Source: an uncultured Enterococcus sp. (GTDB taxonomy: Bacteria; Bacillota; Bacilli; Lactobacillales; Enterococcaceae). Taken from it: DNA of 17,309 bases. Below, piece after piece: positions 14,201 through 17,309 of the stretch (position 1 is its first letter; every line of letters starts with the position of its first letter). Both the position numbers and the translations under genes were made by a program. The notes beneath the pieces were generated by a model that was not told the origin of the DNA, searched no databases, and was given only the letters and a program-made list of their open reading frames with translations. The stretch is from positions 1 through 17,309 of the forward strand of contig CAMJVA010000009.1 in assembly GCA_946409145.1 (NCBI GenBank). Reading direction: 5' to 3'.

Positions 14201-15627
14201 TTTCCGGAGATTATCAACCAGAAGCGCACAACTATACGAAAGTTTTATTTGGTGAAGATTATGTCTATCGTGCAGGAACCATTGGTACTGTGGCGGATAA
14301 AACAGCGTATGGTTATGTTAAAGCTTATGAACGAGATAATAATTTGCAATTTCGCCAAGCTGAAATTGATCGTCTAGCAAAAGGGGCTACTGGGGTAAAA
14401 AGAACTACTGGACAGCATCCAGGGGGAATTATTGTTATTCCAGATTATATGGATGTGTATGACTTTACCCCCATTCAATATCCAGCAGACGATCAAAATT
14501 CCGAATGGAGAACCACTCACTTTGATTTCCATTCTATTCACGATAATATTTTAAAACTGGATATTTTAGGGCATGATGATCCTACAGTCATTCGTATGTT
14601 ACAAGATCTTTCTGGAATTGATCCTAAAACCATTCCTACTGATGATCCTACTGTAATGGAAATTTTTGGAGGGCCAGAAGTTTTAGGCGTTACCCCGGAA
14701 CAAATTAATTCTAAAACCGGGACTTTAGGAATTCCAGAATTTGGTACGCGTTTTGTTAGAGGAATGTTAGAAGAAACCCATCCTTCTACTTTTGCCGAAC
14801 TTCTGCAAATTTCCGGACTTTCTCACGGAACCGATGTATGGTTAGGAAACGCCGAAGAACTTATTCGTACGGGAGTCACCACCTTAGATGCCGTTATTGG
14901 CTGTCGGGATGATATTATGGTTTATCTAATGCATGCTGGACTTGACAATGGAATGGCCTTTAAAATTATGGAAACTGTGCGAAAAGGGCAATGGAATAAA
15001 ATTGATGACGACCTGCGAGAAACTTATCTTACGGCTATGAAAGAAAATAATGTTCCTGATTGGTATATTGATTCTTGTTCAAAAATTAAATATATGTTCC
15101 CTAAAGCCCATGCGGCAGCTTATGTCTTAATGGCCTTACGCGTTGCTTATTTTAAAGTTTATTATCCTATTTTATATTACTGTGCGTTCTTTTCCGTTCG
15201 GGCAGATGATTTTGATTTAGTCGCCATGTGTAAAGGGAAAGATGCCATTAAAGAAAAAATGCAAGAAATCAATGATAAGGGTATGGAAGCATCCACTAAA
15301 GAAAAAAATCTATTAACCGTTTTAGAAATTGCCAATGAAATGGTTGAACGAGGTTTTAAATTTGGAATGATTGATTTATATAAATCAGATGCGCAAAACT
15401 TTGTAATTGATGGAGATACTTTAATTGCACCATTTCGAGCTGTTCCTTCTTTAGGGGTCAATGTGGCTAAACAAATTGTTGAAGCAAGAAAAGATGGACA
15501 ATTTTTATCGAAAGAAGATTTAGCTACCAGAGGTAAAGTTTCTAAAACATTAATTGAATATATGACAGACAACAATGTTTTAAAAGATTTACCAGATGAA
15601 AATCAACTCTCTTTGTTTGATTTTTAA
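11257..15627 (+). CDS. polC: DNA polymerase III alpha subunit, PolC type
   Basis: PolC is the main replicative DNA polymerase of low-GC Gram-positive bacteria, with built-in 3'-5' proofreading. The 1456-residue protein has, in order, an N-terminal domain, an OB fold (about 230-325), the PHP domain beginning ELHLHSN (339-345), and an inserted DnaQ-like exonuclease with the FDVETTGL motif (D428, E430). The rest of PHP follows, then a zinc finger with C923, C926, C948 and C951, the palm with PDIDLNFSGDY (D977 and D979) and the third catalytic aspartate in KLDILGHDD (D1102). The C-terminus ends QLSLFDF (1450-1456), a clamp-binding motif. The ATG at 11257 has AAGGAGG at 11245-11251; an in-frame ATG at 11176 overlaps the promoter and hairpin and is rejected. 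All catalytic residues are intact. Confidence 0.98.
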   Translation: MELSKEELFRKLTQQIEFILPENQLNFLQDAAIEKVQVHKLSRCYHFFISIPEIWPSSLYHSFYQQLQLGFAEIAQVKLNLLPKENHFSQELLSDYWLLAVNGQACDTPILRETLKAATPILQGNKVKLAIDNSGMLAYIKEQYLPVIEENYQSFGFPKFSIDPYVDENKAQEVLEQFESFKQQKEQQLQEDAKVMYEMHQQKKKEKVEEVTFSGPIQLGRNIPKDEVIVPMNEILEEERRVTIEGMVFDKEIRELRSKRKMIILKMTDYTSSFSVKKFSNGENDEAVFEAIKVNSWLKVRGSIQEDTYMRDLVMTAQDMQEIKHEARKDTHSNGKRVELHLHSNMSQMDATNSITDFVVQAGKWGHKAIAITDHAGAQSFPEAYAAGKKNGVKILYGVEANIVDDGVPISYNPQHVSLSEATYVVFDVETTGLSAVYDSIIQLAAVKMYKGNVIASFDEFIDPGRPLSKFTTELTGITDEMVRGSKPEKEVMELFAKFCQVEKEDGVEEAILVAHNATFDMGFLNSTNQRNNLPEAKNPVLDTLEMSRFLHPQMKSHRLNVLAKKYGIDLEHHHQANFDAETTGHLAFKFLEEAKDEFQIEYHDQFEEYRGYGDAYKRARPFHAVLMAKTQAGLKNLFKIISASNVEYFYRVPRVPRSLLEKLREGILVGSACSQGEIFEAMMQKGKKEALERARFYDYIEIQPKASYAPLIEQELVKSEGDLEEIIKNLIEIGQELNKPVAVTGDVHYLNPEDYIYRKILISSMGGANPLNRHSLPEAYFKSTSELWEEFSFLDEKTRQEVIVDNPNLIADWTEEIIPVKDKLYTPKIPGSEDEITRLSYDRAKELYGDPLPDIVEKRLERELKSIIGNGFSVIYLIAQKLVHKSLSDGYLVGSRGSVGSSFVATMSGITEVNPLPPHYHCLNCQHSEFFTDGTYGSGFDMPEKKCPKCGERLFKDGHDIPFETFLGFHGDKVPDIDLNFSGDYQPEAHNYTKVLFGEDYVYRAGTIGTVADKTAYGYVKAYERDNNLQFRQAEIDRLAKGATGVKRTTGQHPGGIIVIPDYMDVYDFTPIQYPADDQNSEWRTTHFDFHSIHDNILKLDILGHDDPTVIRMLQDLSGIDPKTIPTDDPTVMEIFGGPEVLGVTPEQINSKTGTLGIPEFGTRFVRGMLEETHPSTFAELLQISGLSHGTDVWLGNAEELIRTGVTTLDAVIGCRDDIMVYLMHAGLDNGMAFKIMETVRKGQWNKIDDDLRETYLTAMKENNVPDWYIDSCSKIKYMFPKAHAAAYVLMALRVAYFKVYYPILYYCAFFSVRADDFDLVAMCKGKDAIKEKMQEINDKGMEASTKEKNLLTVLEIANEMVERGFKFGMIDLYKSDAQNFVIDGDTLIAPFRAVPSLGVNVAKQIVEARKDGQFLSKEDLATRGKVSKTLIEYMTDNNVLKDLPDENQLSLFDF

Positions 15628-15685
15628 ATATGAAATCTGTTAAATTAATTTTAGTTGGAATAGTCATCTTTTAAGGAGGAAAATA

Positions 15686-16066
15686 ATGAAAAAAATACTA
15701 GGGGTTATTGTTTTAGCTTTCTTAGTTTTTCTAGGTTTTAAAGGATACGGCTACTACCATGATACTTATGTAGGTGAAACCTATTACGCTCTTGTTCCAG
15801 AAGAAACTCCAGAAAAAACACCCACAGTCAATGATAGTGGCGAAGTAGTAGAAGGGTTGTCTTCTTACATTTATGAATTAACCTTTGTAAATAAAAAAGG
15901 TCAAGTAACGAAACGAGCGGTAGAAATTTCTGGAGAAAATCCGCAACCTTTAACTCCCAAGGCTTTTGTCACAGCGGAAATTTCTAAAAAAAGAATTGTA
16001 AAAGGACCTAATTATATTACTAAAGAAGAAATTCCCGAAAAAGCTTTAAAAGAAATTAATCTCTAA
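15686..16066 (+). CDS. YxeA-family (DUF1093) small exported protein
   Basis: The 126-residue protein begins with a Lys-Lys start and a hydrophobic segment (residues 4-18), followed by YGYYHDTYVGETYYALVPEE (21-40). That pattern of tyrosines around a VGETYY strand is typical of the YxeA/DUF1093 family in Firmicutes, as is the C-terminal KEEIPEKALKEI. There is no lipobox cysteine, so it is likely secreted or held by an uncleaved N-terminal anchor. The family adopts a small beta-rich fold; its function is not established. AAGGAGG (15673-15679) precedes the ATG. It lies 58 bases after polC with no terminator between, so it probably rides on the polC transcript. Family assignment rests on pattern recognition. 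Confidence 0.8.
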   Translation: MKKILGVIVLAFLVFLGFKGYGYYHDTYVGETYYALVPEETPEKTPTVNDSGEVVEGLSSYIYELTFVNKKGQVTKRAVEISGENPQPLTPKAFVTAEISKKRIVKGPNYITKEEIPEKALKEINL

Positions 16067-16082
16067 AGATATAATTAAGAAA

Positions 16083-16110
16083 AAATAGCGGACTATTTGT
16101 TTTTTTTCTT
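16083..16110 (+). terminator. Weak terminator after the polC-YxeA unit
   Basis: AAATAG (16083-16088) pairs with CTATTT (16093-16098) around CGGA, followed by GTTTTTTTTCTT. The stem is short and A/T-rich, but the T-run is long. Its end overlaps the predicted -35 of the rimP promoter. Confidence 0.5.
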
Positions 16111-16125
16111 ATTTTATGGTACTGT
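16097..16125 (+). promoter_or_regulatory. rimP-nusA promoter
   Basis: TTGTTT at 16097-16102 and TACTGT at 16120-16125 are spaced by 17 bases, with TG at 16117-16118 giving an extended -10. A start near 16132 would place a terminator hairpin about 20 bases into the transcript. Confidence 0.6.
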
Positions 16126-16152
16126 ATATAGGTAAATGATAGGTGTCTGTTG

Positions 16153-16182
16153 GAGTGAGCAAAGTTTTTGCTCACTCTTTTT
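16153..16182 (+). terminator. Leader terminator (attenuator) of rimP-nusA
   Basis: GAGTGAGCAAA (16153-16163) pairs perfectly over 11 bases with TTTGCTCACTC (16167-16177) around a three-base loop, followed by TTTTT at 16178-16182. It lies between the promoter and the rimP start with no second promoter visible after it. In Bacillus subtilis the operon containing nusA is autoregulated by NusA-stimulated termination in its leader, without an antiterminator. This hairpin is in the matching place and I see no alternative antiterminator pairing. Confidence 0.85.
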
Positions 16183-16219
16183 AATGACATTGATTAAAAT
16201 CTGAAAAGGGGGGACATCC

Positions 16220-16693
16220 TTGGCAACAGTTGTTGAAACCGTCACGGAGCTGGTCACACCATATTTAGACAAAAGAAATTTTTACTTAGTAGATTTAGAG
16301 TTTGTAAAAGAAGGGCAAAATTGGTTTTTAAGAGTATTTATTGATAAAGAAGAAGGCATTGACATTGATGAATGTGTTGAAGTGAGTGAATTTTTATCAG
16401 AAAAACTTGATCAATTAGACCCAGATCCTATTCCACAAGCATACTTTTTAGAAGTTTCTTCTCCAGGGGCAGAACGCCCTTTAAAAAGAGAAGAAGATAT
16501 TAAAAATGCAGTGGGCGAGTACATCCATGTTTCTTTATATCAAGGAATTGAAAAAGAAAAACAATGGGAAGGCTTTTTACAAGAAGTCAGTGATGACACT
16601 TTAACAATAAAAGTAAAAATTAAAACCCGAGAAAAAGTATTAAGGATTCCTCGGAGTAATATTGCTAAAATTCGCTTGGCGATTCAGTTTTAA
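16220..16693 (+). CDS. rimP: Ribosome maturation factor RimP
   Basis: RimP assists assembly of the 30S subunit. The 157-residue protein has the N-terminal alpha/beta domain with VDLEFVKEGQNWFLRVFID (residues 24-42), the link motif LEVSSPGAERPLK (77-89) and a C-terminal SH3-like barrel including WEGFLQEVSDDTLTI; the length is usual. Translation starts at a TTG (16220), as no in-frame ATG exists nearby and AAGGGGGGA (16206-16214) lies just upstream. A TTG start may lower expression. It is the first gene of the conserved rimP-nusA operon, here behind a strong leader terminator. nusA follows after 17 bases. Confidence 0.95.
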   Translation: MATVVETVTELVTPYLDKRNFYLVDLEFVKEGQNWFLRVFIDKEEGIDIDECVEVSEFLSEKLDQLDPDPIPQAYFLEVSSPGAERPLKREEDIKNAVGEYIHVSLYQGIEKEKQWEGFLQEVSDDTLTIKVKIKTREKVLRIPRSNIAKIRLAIQF

Positions 16694-16710
16694 AATGATG
16701 GAGGAAGCTC

Positions 16711-17309
16711 ATGAGTAAAGAAATGTTAAACGCCTTAGATGCCTTAGAAAAAGAAAAAGGTGTTTCCAAAGAAATCGTCATAGAAGCTTTGGAACAAGCT
16801 TTAGTTTCTGCTTACAAAAGACACTATGGTCAATCAAATAATGTGGAAGTTGAATTTGATGCAAAAAAAGGCAACATTCACGTTTATGCTGTAAAAGAAG
16901 TGACAGAAGAAGTCATGGACTCACAATTAGAAGTTAGTCTTTCTGATGCTTTAAAAATTAATAAAGCTTATGAAATTGGAGACACGATTCGTTTTGAAGT
17001 CACACCAAAAGATTTTGGTAGAATTGCCGCGCAAACTGCTAAGCAAGTTATCTTACAACGAGTAAGAGAAGAAGAAAGAAGTATTATTTATAACGAATTT
17101 TCCCAATATGAAAATGATATTTTACAAGGTATTGTTGAACGACAAGATAATCGCTATATTTATGTAAACTTAGGAAAAATTGAAGCCGTCTTATCAAAAC
17201 AAGATCAAATTCCAAATGAGCATTACCAAGCCCATGACCGAATTAAAGTTTATGTATCAAAAGTTGAAAACACTTCAAAAGGACCACAAGTTTTCGTGAG
17301 TCGTTCTCA
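16711..17309 (+). CDS. nusA: Transcription termination/antitermination factor NusA (5' part)
   Basis: NusA binds RNA polymerase near the RNA exit channel and promotes pausing and intrinsic termination, or antitermination with partners. The first 199 residues are visible: the RNAP-binding N-terminal domain with KEIVIEALEQALVSAYKRHY (20-39), AYEIGDTIRFEVTP (86-99) and FGRIAAQTAKQVILQRVREE (102-121), then the start of the S1 domain from about 135 (ILQGIVERQDNRYIYVNLG). The KH domains lie beyond the window. The ATG has GGAGG (16700-16704) six bases upstream. It is co-transcribed with rimP, and its own product is the probable regulator of the hairpin in the leader. Confidence 0.97.
   Translation, partial: MSKEMLNALDALEKEKGVSKEIVIEALEQALVSAYKRHYGQSNNVEVEFDAKKGNIHVYAVKEVTEEVMDSQLEVSLSDALKINKAYEIGDTIRFEVTPKDFGRIAAQTAKQVILQRVREEERSIIYNEFSQYENDILQGIVERQDNRYIYVNLGKIEAVLSKQDQIPNEHYQAHDRIKVYVSKVENTSKGPQVFVSRS

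Noticed and set aside
1..17309. CRISPR array, tRNA, rRNA, riboswitch, insertion sequence, prophage or defence system
   Set aside because: No repeat-spacer pattern, cloverleaf, T-box-like leader, transposase or integrase was seen; the region is conserved core genome in a single orientation.

Overview
The window is a chromosomal housekeeping segment from an AT-rich, low-GC Gram-positive bacterium, most likely of the order Lactobacillales and closest in style to Enterococcaceae. The pointers are a Gram-positive-type PolC replicative polymerase, AGGAGG-type ribosome binding sites, many extended -10 promoters, the order rpsB-tsf-pyrH-frr-uppS-cdsA-rseP(eep)-proS-polC-rimP-nusA, and the absence of dxr between cdsA and rseP. 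Every recognised gene lies on the plus strand. I see no mobile element, prophage, CRISPR array, tRNA or rRNA. No gap between genes exceeds about 210 bases.

Layout: (1) 1-86, the last codons of an unidentified gene and its terminator. (2) 133-2897, an extended -10 promoter and a tightly overlapping operon tsaB-rimI-rimI-like-tsaD, which covers tRNA t6A synthesis and N-terminal acetylation. (3) 2914-4898, a promoter and structured leader, then rpsB, an internal terminator-like hairpin, tsf and a second hairpin. (4) 4956-6342, a promoter, pyrH and frr, and a palindromic terminator. (5) 6413-11062, a promoter, then uppS-cdsA, a strong terminator hairpin, and rseP-proS. (6) 11158-16066, a promoter followed at once by a terminator-like hairpin, then polC and a small secreted or anchored YxeA-family protein. 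(7) 16097-17309, a promoter followed by a strong terminator-like hairpin, then rimP and nusA (cut by the window edge).

The genes cover translation (S2, EF-Ts, ribosome recycling factor, ProRS, RimP, t6A enzymes), nucleotide supply (UMP kinase), envelope lipid precursors (UppS, CdsA), intramembrane proteolysis (RseP/Eep), replication (PolC) and transcription elongation and termination (NusA).

There is no convincing novel multi-gene system here. The unusual content is regulatory and protein-level. Four intrinsic-terminator-like hairpins sit directly in front of genes that have no room for a promoter behind the hairpin (tsf, rseP, polC, rimP), which suggests attenuation is used widely in this segment. 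The rimP-nusA case matches the known NusA autoregulation by leader termination in Bacillus subtilis. ProRS carries an editing-insertion domain that looks degenerate. The promoters of tsaB and pyrH share an identical 11-base extended -10 block.
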